The notes beneath the pieces were generated by a model that had not been told where the DNA came from, did no database searches, and was given only the letters and a program-made list of their open reading frames with translations. A DNA stretch of 64,000 nt from Metopolophium dirhodum (lineage: Eukaryota; Arthropoda; Insecta; Hemiptera; Aphididae): assembly GCF_019925205.1 (NCBI RefSeq), contig NC_083562.1, positions 19,902,001 through 19,966,000 of the forward strand, given 5' to 3'. Positions 33,931 through 46,590 of the stretch are shown here, in pieces (position 1 is the stretch's first letter; the number at the start of each line of letters is the position of its first letter). The translations under genes and the position numbers were made by a program.

Positions 33931-35389
33931 TGCCGATGCCGAAGACGGCCGACCGATCATCCAACCCACCCACCCACCCACCAATCCGCATCGTTATTAT
34001 ATTTGCGTGCGTATGCGCGAGTGTGCGAGTGCACTTGCTGAATGCTGCTGCACGGACTGCAGAGATTGCGGCAACGATGTTATTATTATTTATTACTATA
34101 GGTACCATAGTTTACTGTACTGATTCCATTATTTTAGTCTCGTGCCGGTTGTTTATGCGTAGGTACGAGCTTTTTTTTCTTTTCTTTTTCAATACACCTA
34201 ATAATATAATATAATATTATTGTATATTTCGTGTATTTTAATATTAAACGTATTAATGTATTGTACACGTAATATTATTAAGTACCCATGTCCTTAAGTG
34301 TATAACGCACCACCACCGCCGCCGTCGCCTCCGGCCGACCACATATTATTATCGTAATATTATGCATGCGCGCCGCCGCTCCAGTTGATCGGAGACGAGA
34401 GCGTTTCATCGTGTAAATGGCGTCGTTTGGTTTGATTTTTTTTAAGTATTGGTTACCTATTATAATAATTAATAATTGAACGTCGCAGGACATCGTCCGT
34501 AAAACGACGGGAAACACGCAACCGCGGAGACACGACAAACGCGCAATAATAATGCGTTCGTGTTTTCTGTAATAATAACGACCGTAAAATATACGTATCA
34601 GCCGTGTTTTTGGTATTCGGTGCACAATAATTATTATTATCATATACGTTTAGGTCTTACACGTTATTATTTTACTTACATTATAGGTATAACAGAGGTA
34701 TAAACACGTATTTTATCTGTGGCCGAATCTCGTGTGTGTTTCGATTTATGTATAGAGATAGGTTCGACGGCTGATAGCAAAAAAAAAAAAATTGAAAAAT
34801 AAATAGAGTTGTGTCGAAAATTCTGTACACGACGTGCCTGAAGAAAAACGTACGGCGTAACCTGCAACATAATAATATATTATATACCTACATTGGAGGC
34901 ACGCACCCATAACATATAATAGAAGTACGTTGTTTTTGTAGATCCACGCAAACCCGATATCGGAATATCCGAATATATATGAATATGACAGCAAGTATAT
35001 AGAAATATTATATTATATTATGCGGCCGGCTGCAATAACTGTGAAGCCGGTCCCATATAGCTATACAGTATATCTAATGCAAACGATCATTGCGATATAC
35101 ATGGTGGTAGACGGGATTTAATATAATATAATTTAATATTGTACTAAAAGTATTTGTATTTCTGCTCCGGGCTGGATATTTGAGCAGTTCCACATATTAT
35201 AATATGATATGTGTATAATATAAGGTCCCTTTGAATGGATCGGATAAGGATCGAGCAGGACGAGATACATTTATCTCAATTCTTTGTATGCTACTATATT
35301 CTCACGAAATCTATCAATCTGTATCTATTCACACACCATCCTTAATATTATGATATTATATTATTTATTAATTTCACTAATATTTTATA
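33931..35389. other. Upstream flank of the anosmin gene
   Basis: CpG-rich up to about 34.1 kb and again patchily to 34.6 kb, then AT-rich. Frames here (33750-34214 plus; 34278-34643, 34676-34870 and 34746-34994 minus) lack domains and follow simple-repeat composition. Likely promoter and upstream regulatory DNA. Confidence 0.4.
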
Positions 35390-37680
35390 CAGGGTGATTC
35401 ACCAATAAGCATGCATACCCCTATTTTTTTAAATGGTTTGACAAAAATATAAAATAGATGTAATACCTATTTGGATCTAGTGTTTATTATATTTGGACCA
35501 TTTTTACAAATTATAAATTTTGATGTATTAATATAATATTATAATCATGGCTCCCATATTTTCCAAGCCATTGACCTATTATCCATGGTACACGAAATTA
35601 AAAATCTGGTAAGTGGTTGTCGCTCTGCTGTACAGTAGGTTACAAGAGGGTCAATGTATAATGGATTGTATTAAACTTGAATATGATAATATCTTTGTAT
35701 ATGACAAATGATTCTGAGCGGAGACGGTTTGTCAGTCTGGATTTTAGATTCTGAGCGAAGCGATGAATGTATTGATTTTACAATGATGTGTGTTTTTTTT
35801 TTTATTTTTGTGTCTGTCATCACCTTTTAGGACAGTAAAAGTGCTTGGATTTTCTTCAACAGTAACTTTTCTGATAGGAAAGTGAATCTAGTTGGTACTT
35901 TGGGGGGTCAAAAGTAAAAATTTCCCAGTAGTTTTCAAAAGCGACATGAAAAACAAAAGAAAAATTAAGGAAAACGGGAATTTTTACGCAAAATCTGTTT
36001 TTGAGAAAATCGATTTTGGTTTTTGGTGTAACTCCACAACAAATGACCGTAGGGACAAGAAATTTTGACTGAATGTTTATAATTGCATTTCCTATACACC
36101 ATAACATTTTCCAAATATTTTGACTTATTTGAGCTGTTTACGGACATTGTCAATTGCCATTTTTTTTAGTTTTTTTTTCTATAAATATCAATAACATTTT
36201 ATCTGTTGAGTAAAAAAGCTTGAAAATTTAATAGAAGGCTCCTAGGTTATTGTTTCAGAGGCAGATGAAAAAAATTAAAAATCCTTAGTCACAGTTTTTA
36301 TTAATAAGCATTTAAAGTTCAAATTTTGACAAAATACGGAAAAATCACGAAAATTAGCAAATTATTATGAGTTGAGAATTCATAAAAATTTTTCTTTTTA
36401 AATCTAAGATTTGAAAATGTAATACAAGATTCCTTATAAGATTATCTACGTTTATCAAAAAAAAAATGTCTATAAGAAAGTCAAATTAAATTTTTACGAG
36501 CGTTTGAAGTTCATGTTTTCACAATATTGGATATTCACTCGATTTCTCATGTAACAATTTTCTTATTATATTGTAATTAAAAAACGAATGACTGTAGATA
36601 CTTGAAAATTTCACAGAATGGTTATATTAGCATTTTCTATACACCATACAATTTTGAAAATATTTTGACTCTTTTTGAGCTGTTTACGGACATTGTCAGT
36701 TTTCAATTTTTTTAGTTTTTTTTCTATAAATATCAATAAAATTTTATTTGTTGGGTAAAAAAGCGTGAAAATTTAATATAAGGCTCCTGATATATCGTTC
36801 TAATAGCAGTTGAAAAATATTAAAAATACATAGGCACAATTTTTTTTTATAAGCATTTAAAGTTCAAATTTTGACAACATTTATCAAATTTATAATTTAT
36901 TGATTATTTTGTAGTTAAAAATGTATAAAATGTTTAACTTTTATGGCTAAGGATTGAAAATTTAAAACAAGGCTCCACGTAAATAGGTTATATAAATTTC
37001 TTTATTCACAGTAATATCATCAAATATACTTAGTAATATCATAGGCTGACTGACCGTTTTCGCTCAGAATCGTTTTTCTTATACAATGATTATATTCATT
37101 ATATTCAAATTTAACACCATCCATTACAGTGACCCACTTGTAACCTAATGTACAGCAGTGCGACATCCACTTACCCACCTTTTTTTATATTGTTATTATT
37201 TATTATAGCCTTTATGTTGAATTAATATTATAACATTATTATTTTTTATGTTTCTATGGTGATAAACAAATCGTTAGAAATTAAAATTCTATTATTAGCG
37301 GTTTTTCGGAATTTATTGGTAGTTTTTCCTGCGGCATTAAATAACTATTGAGAAAATTGAAAAATTACCTCTCTAAAATATCATCTTGATCCAATTTGCT
37401 AAAAGATAAGGTACTATATGTTGAAATCGAAGCACTCCTTCAGGTAGAAATTTTGTATACAGGATAAAAAAAACACCATTGTAAAACCACTAGCTTCCTC
37501 GCTCCGCTCAGAATCTAAAAACTCAAAACTGCTCGTCCAAATTTTGATTTTGATTCGACAAAATGTTTAGAAAAATTATCCACTAAATAATTGACTGTAT
37601 AAAATAGGGGTTGTCATTTGAAAAACAGAAGTTTGTATCTTCACAAGACATCTCTTAAGTAGTTCAAGTAGATGCCGTTG
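35390..37680. mobile_element. GGTGATTCACC-family element split by a family X insertion
   Basis: Left piece 35390-35607 begins CAGGGTGATTCACCAATAAG and contains CCCATATTTTCCAAGCCATT, like 29307 onward. Right piece about 37504-37680 matches 29810-29960 (CCAAATTTTGATTTTGATTC, AAAACAGAAGTTTGTATCTT). The family X element sits between them, which suggests it inserted into this older copy. Confidence 0.6.
35608..37178. mobile_element. Complete family X element with about 130-bp inverted ends and internal repeats
   Basis: Left end GGTAAGTGGTTGTCGCTCTG through GATTCTGAGCGGAGACGGTT is mirrored at the right: reversed GTAAGTGGATGTCGCACTGC through CGATTCTGAGCGAAAACGGT. The interior has two diverged copies of a roughly 600-bp unit (about 36060-36310 and 36590-36880: CTATACACCAT, GAGCTGTTTACGGACATTGT, GAAAATTTAATA, AGGCTCCT). 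No ORF; class unknown. Confidence 0.72.
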
Positions 37681-38115
37681 AGATTAAAAGGTAGATTCTA
37701 TAAAGCAGTTTTGATGCCAGCCACATAATGTTGCATGGATTGGAATGTTGGGGCAGTGGACAATAAAAAAAATAGGTACAGTGGGTGATTGTATCAAATA
37801 TGAGAATGGTAAGAATATAAGATGGATATATTGAGGGTCTAGAGAGGATAGAATAAGAAATTAATTCATTAGGAATAATGTAGGAGTGACACCGATTGTT
37901 GATAAAATGAGAGAGAATAGGTTGAGATGTTTCGGTCTTATTCTTATGAAGACAGGTGATTCGGAGGCAGTGAGAGTAACTTTGGAAATTAATGTAGAAT
38001 GAAAAAGAGAGATGAAAAGATAGAATAAAGAATGACATAAAAAATATCTGGTGTGAGTAAAGAAGAGGTTGGAGACAGAGCCCTATGAAGGTGTTGGACA
38101 AGGGTGGCGGTGCCG
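37681..38115 (+). pseudogene. Degraded LINE reverse-transcriptase C-terminus
   Basis: Broken plus-strand frames contain LKGRFYKAVLMPAT, RDRIRN-like sequence, GVTPIVDKMRENRLRCFG and GDSEAVRVTLE. These correspond to the conserved tail of many LINE RT proteins (K-x-x-F/Y-x-x-A-x-x-P-A...GV-x-PI-x-x-KM-R-E-x-R-L-R-W-FGH). Stops and shifts throughout. The 161-codon minus-strand frame over it is a shadow. Confidence 0.72.
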
Positions 38116-38149
38116 ACCCCATATTCCAAAATATTAAATTTGTATTCAT

Positions 38150-40615
38150 ACATTACATAAATTATTATTTCTAGAATCACTGGTGCATATTATGAATATA
38201 CCTATATATTTATTTCATTCTTACATTATTAGATTTATCAAATTCATATATATTTTAATGGCTTATTTGAAATGTTATTATAGTTACAAATAAACTATAG
38301 ACTTTTCGGTATGTATCAGCATTGTGTTCCGCAGACCGTCAACAGGATACTCTCTAAAATATCATAAAATATATCAATCAAACATACTAGTAAAAATAAT
38401 TAATATATAATGATTAATGAGTAATGAGTAATAAATAGGTAATAGGTATTATGATTTATGAATACAATTCATGGCATCGTGGGCTATTGATGTCTTCATA
38501 CGGGCGACTAATGTTACCCTTATATTAATATTTATAAGTAGTTTATTAATACAATATATTAGTTTTTATACTTAACCATGAATACGAAGTTTTTGGTAAA
38601 TATATCTTGTTTTTTTTCTGATAATATTTTCTATATTCTTCAAGATTGCGAACTTAAAATAATTATTATAAACCGAAAACCCGTAATAAACAAAATATTT
38701 TCCTGGATAATAGTAATATTGGAAATTAACTTAATTGGGAAAATAAAAAAAAATATGAATTTATTTTAAGTTAGAGATAAAGTTAAAATTAATTTAACTT
38801 TTAACTTTACTTCTAATTTACTAAGGTTAGGTTAGTAATTAATTAAACTCGTTAATGCCCACTGGCCCATTTGCCTGTAAGTGACCTTCGGATCCGCTTT
38901 GTAAAAAAATTTTAATTTCTGAATGGATTAAAAAGTCCCAGAAATTATAAAATTAACCTCGTTGATTGATCCGTTTACTAATCCGTGAACTTTTTTAAAA
39001 AAACATTTTTTTTCACTGTTATTTACCACGGATGGGACTTACCACAAATCTAAGTATAGTCTCGTATTACAGTCATGTTACAATATATACATTATAATCA
39101 GTTTATTATAGAAGCTAAAGATCAAACACAATTCAAAAAAACAAAGTTTTAATGTTTGCAGGTATTATCTATATAATAAATAATTTATAACTATTAATAG
39201 GTATATGTATTTAAAATTTAAACTAGAAAATTTAAGTGTATTTATATACAACACTGAATTTAATTATTTACCTATTAAACGTAAGCATATCAGTTATAAA
39301 TTATTTGCAAATCATTTCAAACTAAAACAGCTACTGTATTATATTACAATTTATTATAATAGGTATTGAATAAGTAATAACACAATATTTCTAAATATCT
39401 AATAAATAATAGATATTGAAAATTATCTATTTAAAAAAATGTATTTATAAAGTGTATTATTTATATTGCAACGGTGTATTAAATATTAACGAATGAAGCG
39501 AGAAAGACGTTATAAATCAAACGTTTTTTTTCATTAGATTCCTTCGAAAATAATGTATTTAATTTTTGTGTTTGAATTCAAAAACCATTCATCAATCATT
39601 TATGGTGTGCGTTCATTTGTTAGTTGTTTTTCATATATAACACATGTTAGAAACAAACCATGGCACCTAGATTCACTTTCTTACTAGATTAGATATTATT
39701 AAAGATAAAAATTGAAGTATTTTATATAATAGGAAATAATACAAATACATAATATATTATACACATAGTTAAATGATTATTGTTAGTATTTATATTAATA
39801 TATATGTACACATTTATACATTATTTTATTATGACAATGACAACTAGGTAGGCATTGATATTTTGTCGTAAATGTATGACAGTATGAGTATAAATGTATA
39901 ATATATTAATATACCATAATTTCATACAAGTACACATAATATTATGTAGCTAGTAGTTACTTATGTAAGCATAAAAATGATTAATGACAATTGACAAATA
40001 AACATAACATAATATTATGATATACTCATATAATATGAAAATTGTAAATTATAATTTCTATAGTACGAATAAATAAAGTAAGGCCTGTATACACTGTATT
40101 TTAAGGGAGAGACCCTTTTCACCTAGAGCAACCAATGATTTTTTGAAATCTTGGAGCCTATTATTAGGCTGCTAAAACAAATTATCGTTTTAAATATAAT
40201 ATAAATTAACGATAAAATTATTATATTATTTATTTATTTTATAAATATTATTATAATTGTTTTAGCCTTTTAGGTAGGTCCTAATACTTACTATGGACAA
40301 GATTTAAACTGTAGATGTTTGCCATTTTTGTTTCTTTTTTTGGTATATATTATCCATTAGGTAGGTACTTATATATTTTTATAAAAATCAAGAAATGTGA
40401 ACTAATTGCCTATCGTTTAACTCCTTAGAAACAGAGTGCTTCCAGCCCCCTTCATAAATATTAGCTAATTCAAATAGTTGAGTCTAAAAAATCAACAGTT
40501 ATAAATTTGGATCAATTCTGCTTTCGAGTTTTGATGACGAACTCATGGATACCAATATCAGTGATTTATGTCACAATATTAAAAAAGTGGCTATAACACT
40601 TGTGTACCGTAACTG
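38150..40615. other. AT-rich intergenic DNA, no gene recognised
   Basis: Over 75 percent A+T by eye, with no frame showing a domain. A short GGTTAGGTTAG (38823-38835) is the only notable motif. Confidence 0.45.
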
Positions 40616-41090
40616 CAGGGTTCGGATTAGATAAGTAGTTTTTTATCTAGATAAAGATAAAGATAATGCAACTCTAATGTATCTAGATAGAGATAAAAGA
40701 TAACTTAACTCATATTTAACTAGATAAAGATAAAGATAAATACGTTTTTATCTAGATAAAAAAGATACAATCTTTTTTTAAATGGGTTTTAAATTTAAGT
40801 ATATTTTAGTTGGGCACTAGGAACATAATAATAATAATGATGATATAAATAAAAATAATTACATTATTTATAAACCATAAATTTGGTTTGAGAATCTGTA
40901 TAAATATTTAAATGCGTTTGTACAATTTCGTGATTTTTATCAATAAAAAATGTATCTAGATGAATTCATTTAGATGAGTAAAAAAATTATTTAAGATGAA
41001 CGTTTAGATACCTTGTAACTATTTATCTAGATAAGATAAAAGATGAACAAACAATTATCTAGGTATTCATCTAGATAAGTCCGAACACTG
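40616..41090. mobile_element. hAT-type MITE with ATCTAGATAAAGATA sub-terminal repeats
   Basis: Ends CAGGGTTCGGATTAGATAAG and, reversed, CAGTGTTCGGACTTATCTAG. Sub-terminal ATCTAGATAA/AAGATAAAGATAA words recur at least eight times, mostly in the left 170 bp and right 90 bp, as expected for transposase-binding sites. CAG-N-G ends fit hAT; a clean 8-bp duplication is not evident. Confidence 0.7.
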
Positions 41091-42469
41091 ATATTAAATA
41101 ACGCTTCCTTACTTATGATAATATTACTTATAGTACCTACTTAGGTACTAGTGTTAGATACTGAGATGTCAGTATAAGTAGCTTAAGAAGTTGAATATTT
41201 AATTCAACATGGAATTTATTAATAGTGTTAAACAATTTTAAATTGAAATTGAAATATGAATAAAAAATAAGTGGTAATAAAACAAAAGTACAGGCAGTAT
41301 TACTATGTAATAATACATACTAAATACTAATCCTAATTAAATGATAAACGTATATATAGTAGGCATATAAAATTAATTGCTGCAGTTTATATAATGTCTC
41401 TTATAGCGAACGGCTTCATCGCGAATTGTATAATGTTAAATTTTTATTTGTCGCAGTTTACATATCGAATTTTAGAAAAATGTTAATTTCGCAGCAATTT
41501 ACCATCTCTTGTTAATTTACTAATAATTACTCGACTTATACTAAATCAAGAAATAAACCTAAAACAAATTTGCCTTAACAAATCTAATAAATTATACACA
41601 ATGTAATCTAAAATATTTATACTTATTATATAATATTTCATATTATATGGATACCTACTTATTTGCTTAAGTTTAGGCTATTCTACTGTGAAACACCTAC
41701 TTATTGTGATTTTTTCACCACCTCATATTATTCCACTCATTTACTTATAGTAAATACTGTATAGATAGTACCTTTTCATTTTATAAACGAATTTTAAAAA
41801 AAGGTACTTATTTTTATTACTCCTAAAATTAATACAGTTATGTAACTTAATTTACACTACATTTTTCGGTGTCTACAAGGCGTAACTAAACTTCATTAAA
41901 TATACATTTTAATTAATTAATTAATAAGTTTAAATAATGATGCAAAAAAACGAACTTTTATTTTTAAATTGTATAATAAATTATTTTACATCTATTAAAA
42001 TAAATGAATAATCTAAATAAAGATATCTAACTAAACCAAAATAAATACCCAACATGTAAAGAATATTATACTATACAAATTTAAATATAACTAGATAATA
42101 ATAGCTAAAAAATATGTAAAAATAAAAATTTTACATTTTTATACACATAATGTATGGTATTGTCTTTTGGGACTAACATAGTCATAATGTATATATTATA
42201 AGAGTCCCTAATACATTGCAGGCGGAATGTGATTTGCCATTTGCGGTATGACAAGGGCAGTGCCAAATCCTACCAAGTATGTTTTTGCCATTTTTACCCC
42301 TTTCCGAAAAATCCAACCAAGAAAAAACTTTTTCCATTTTTATACCCAATTTGGAAAAATCGTTTATTAGTGGGTCATTACATCAAAAAGCAAAACTATA
42401 CTGACAAAATGTCATATTCAGCGGCTAGGTGATGATGAATCAGTCAAGACGTGTTCTTTTTTATATATA
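41091..42469. other. AT-rich intergenic DNA
   Basis: One 67-codon frame (42229-42432 plus), rich in Lys, Phe and Pro, without any recognised motif. Otherwise nothing seen. Confidence 0.4.
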
Positions 42470-42900
42470 AACTAGCTGAATAACCCGGCTATTCATTCAT
42501 TTGCAGTATTTTTTAGTGGAAAATCCTATAAAGTAGATGTATACAATATACGCTGTATAGGTGTATTTCGGTTTGAGTGATATCTCAGTTTTAGTGTTCA
42601 CGGACAAATCGGAGTTTTAGTCAGTGTACCTACTTTTATAAAATAATTCAACCTAGATGACCAACCACTAGTCGTGGATTGGATTTATCACTTGGTAATT
42701 GATATATATTTTTTTAACATGATTTAAACTACTTACCTAGGTACTCCCTGAACATATCTGATATCTCTAAAAACAATCTCTAACAATTTCGTCAAAATCA
42801 ATAGAGTGGTTTTGAGTATATAAACTACAAACAAACGTTTGGTTTTAAAATGTAGTTTCTTTAATCGAGGCCATATATACGTGACGATTTGATGCATGGT
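42470..42900 (+). repeat. Dispersed repeat, copy B
   Basis: ACTAGCTGAATAACCCGGCT start and GAGTATATAAACTACAAACA near the end. Inverted homologue of 770-1180. The tail is followed by a poly(G) run (42922-42934). Confidence 0.6.
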
Positions 42901-43764
42901 TGTGCCCAGTGGTGGGTCCATGGGGGGGGGGGGGCAAAGTATGTAGGACTAACCAAATCGCCGTAGTTTCCCTTTGTTTTATACTGTGTTTAACCAATTT
43001 TGTACTTTTTGTACTTTTTCCCCCATGCCCCCCCCTCAAAAAAAAAATATTAAATATAAACCGTCACTGGTTGGGCTTGATCTGATAGACTAGAGATGTA
43101 AGCTTGAACATTTTTTTTTTATTGAAATGTTCAATACATAAATTTTTTTATTTTTAATGTATTTTACCTTACATAGTTATTTTTGAGGTTGTGTGGTTGG
43201 GGTATGTTAGCAGAATGTTTATTATTTAATCAACCATAAAACGACTGTGAATATGAACTAAAATTAAAATAAATAACCTACGTCCCTCGACCCTCATGTT
43301 AAATAAGACATATTATTTATCAATTATAAAGAGTTCTGATTTATTGTATTGTGTTGAAACTATATACAATGTAATTTGTAATAAATAATAACTACACCTA
43401 AAAAGTAGTTGGTGTAAAATTTTGTAAATAACTCAAAATAAAATAACAAAAAAAAATAGAGAAATCAATAAATGTAGGAAAATGTTTATACACTCAACAT
43501 ATTTTATACTGAAGTAAAAATACAAAAAATTTTTAATAATAGATAAAAATGCTCATTTATTATAGAGATAAAATTATTTTTTTTTTTGGATTTCATATAT
43601 TATGTTTAATAGTATAATACTGAAATGGGTAAAATGGTAATACAAGTACACAGTTATAACTATGTAGTTTAAATATACTATAATTATATAATATCAAGAG
43701 ATTTTAATACGAAATTAATATGAGAAATTATGAAATATTAACAAAAATGTTCATGAAAATGTAT

Positions 43765-43880
43765 ACCCGAATAACCAATGGCAACCATAATACTAATTTC
43801 TACTATTACTTTTAGATTCTGAGCGGAGCGAGGCAGCTAGTGGTTTTACAATCGTGTTTATTATTTTTTTTTTGTTCAAC
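43765..43880 (-). repeat. Family X terminal fragment
   Basis: TTAGATTCTGAGCGGAGCGA and GCTAGTGGTTTTACAATCGT match, reversed, 37470-37517. The adjacent CCCGAATAACCAATGGCAAC matches, reversed, 745-765. Confidence 0.6.
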
Positions 43881-45689
43881 ACTTAAAAAAAGGATTAAAG
43901 TTTAACTTTGATTTTTAACACATTAATCATAGAATTACACATTTATTTGTACCTACTTTGGTTTGGGTTTATTTTTGTAAAGATTACGCCTAATACAGTT
44001 ATACCGTATAACTTATACGTAAACTTATTTTTTTAAACATAAATAACGTTATTATGACTTTAACATAAAATCTAGGTGGAACGTGCCCCTGACTTTTTTT
44101 AAATAAATTAATGACTTATGTTTTTGTAGTACATTGTTTTAAAATTTAGCCAACCATTATAAATTATATTATATTGAAATAAACCGTTTCCCGTTAATTA
44201 ATGCCCGTCGATTTATACCATCTTAATCTCCATTAAAAATGTTTAACACAGTAATTTTAATGGTCATGGCCAAATATAAAATACAGGTCAAAAATATATT
44301 CAATCATAATAGCTATTTTATTTTCTGTAACCAATAGCAACCCTATAATAAACGAAAATGATAAATGATTTTTTCGTGAGCCAAATATTCAAATCCCTGC
44401 GTTATTTTTATTTTTAGAAGAATCTATAATTTTTTTTAATAAAATATAGCCTATGTTACTTTTGCAGTCTTTCGTTTTGTGTAGATGAAAACATTTTGAA
44501 AATCAAACAAACAAACAACTTTACCTCTAGTCCGTAGATAGGTACCTCTCGTAAATATTTTTAATAAACAAATAGGCTCTTCACTACATTTGAAAACTTA
44601 GACTCGTGTTAAATGTTACAAATAAATTGCAGATGTTATTTATAGCCTTTTGTATTTTGCATAATATTTTCAAGATTCAACAGTTAGACTAGTTAGAGTA
44701 CTATTTTTAATAACTCAAAACTGACTGACAAGAGTTGCATGAATAGGTTACTGCAAATAATAAACTGTAAAGAATAGATACGTTGGTAACTAAATAAATA
44801 ATAATACCTACAATCTACGTCATGTTTAACTTTTAAAAGATTAAAGAACAAACTATACATAATATCATATTTTAAAGCTCTTATATGTATACTCTTATAG
44901 CTACTCATATTGTTTCAATTTGAATATTTAGCACCTACAATTTAAACTGTTTAGTAATAATAATAATAATAATAATGAATACCAAGTTCATGTTATCGTT
45001 GTTTTGTGTAAATATGTGTTTTTAGCAAATAAATACCCTACGGTTATTACTATGGTAATACAATACTATTTAAATATATAGGTAATATTCCATATTTCCA
45101 TCATACACATATAAGTTTAGTGTTCAAACATAATAATATGTAGGTGGTATTCAATATTTTTCCTCATTGATAATAGTACCTAATAATTTAGCATTAACAC
45201 CTATTCATTTTTAAACAGAGAAATTCATACACTTCACTAATGATTATCATTTGAAACATTAAAATAATTAGTTAAACACAAATTATAGCAATTCTCTGTA
45301 TTATCCACATTCTTAAGTCATAACTATGAATACAAATATTAAAAGCTGTTGAAGTATATTCAGTAGAATATGCCAACCATTAACTAATATAGCATGCACC
45401 ATTAGTTAAACACCTATACATATTTATATGTATTATGTTGGTAAATTTAATTTAGCATAAATAACAGTTGTTACAACTTTTGAGATAAATTCTGACTTCA
45501 ATATATTATAGATGTACATGCCGAAATTTAAAATATTAAGAAGCTGTTATTATTAGTGTATTACTTAAGCGAAACTGCAGGATAAAATCCCACACGGGGC
45601 AAGATGAAAATTATCTTTAAATTATAATATAATATTAGTTATAGTGATATTTATATTAATATGTCAAGTTCGATTATCAAACAATAGCA

Positions 45690-46590
45690 ACATTTTTTAA
45701 TGATACGATGGCTTTGCTACAAGGCATAAAGTACACGGCATAAATAGATGATGCTCCGTACAGGCTTAAAGCTGGAAAAATTCTATTTTATTCAAAAATG
45801 TTTCATTTAACAAGTGTAGCACGTGAATTTCACCGTGTAGCTGAAACAGTTAGATTACAGTTTCACTTAGTTGATTCATTAATCATTAATCGCGACTGTA
45901 AAAAAATATTTCTAAAAGTTCCTATAGTAGAGACAGTAGAGTACTAAAATGTAAGGAATTATACCATATAGGTATCCAAATTTATGCCTTCCATCTGAGC
46001 CAATCATTACTTGGTGGGGTACTTAGTTAGCAGCTGTCGAATACTATTCTAACAATTTCAAAAAAATTAAAGCTTATATTTTAAATATTGATAGATAGAT
46101 ACTGAAATCGGTATTACAAAAGCAAAATAATGACCTGAAAAATCATTTAGAATATATTTCCGCAAATTTTTGTTTTTTGGTAATAAAAAAATTAGAAACA
46201 TGAAATCCAACAATAATTGAAAGTCTTGAAAATGCAGCAAACAGATTAAATTATGTTCAAAGAGAATCCGGAGTTATAATATAAAATAAATTAAAATACA
46301 TACTCTCTAAAAACATTGCTTTACAAAAAATTAAAACTATTAGAGATATTCTTTTGAATAAAAATGAAAATACGTCAATAGATATTGAATTGACACCATC
46401 TGATATAATAAGTATGAAATATACTCCATTATCCTCGGTCAAAGTTGAACGTTCCTTCAGACACTACAAATCAATGTTGAGACCTAACCGCCGAATATTT
46501 AAATTTGAAATCTCCAAATGTACGTTGTATCCAATTCTTTCCAAGTTCCAACGAGACAACAATGAAAATGATTATATAAATAATTTTTAA
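45690..46590 (+). pseudogene. hAT-superfamily transposase pseudogene (C-terminal half)
   Basis: Frames give FHLTSVAREFHRVAETVRLQ, then KKIFLKVP, then PSEPIITWWGT-stop-LAAVEYYSN-NFKKIKAYI, then an intact last block ending PLSSVKVERSFRHYKSMLRP with NRRIFKFE. This order (H-x-x-H-R/V-A-E; KK-x-F-x-K-x-P; EP-x-x-T-x-WGT; S-x-x-VERSFS-x-YK-x-x-x-x-x-RR) is that of hAT transposases with the C-terminal dimerisation region. In-frame stops and at least one shift disable it. No terminal repeats were located. Confidence 0.75.

Noticed and set aside
33750..34214. 154-codon plus-strand Pro-rich frame in the anosmin promoter region
   Set aside because: Composition follows CCACCG/CCGCCG repeats; no domain; non-standard start; opposite strand equally open.
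37664..38180. 161-codon minus-strand frame
   Set aside because: Antisense of a degraded LINE reverse transcriptase readable on the plus strand.
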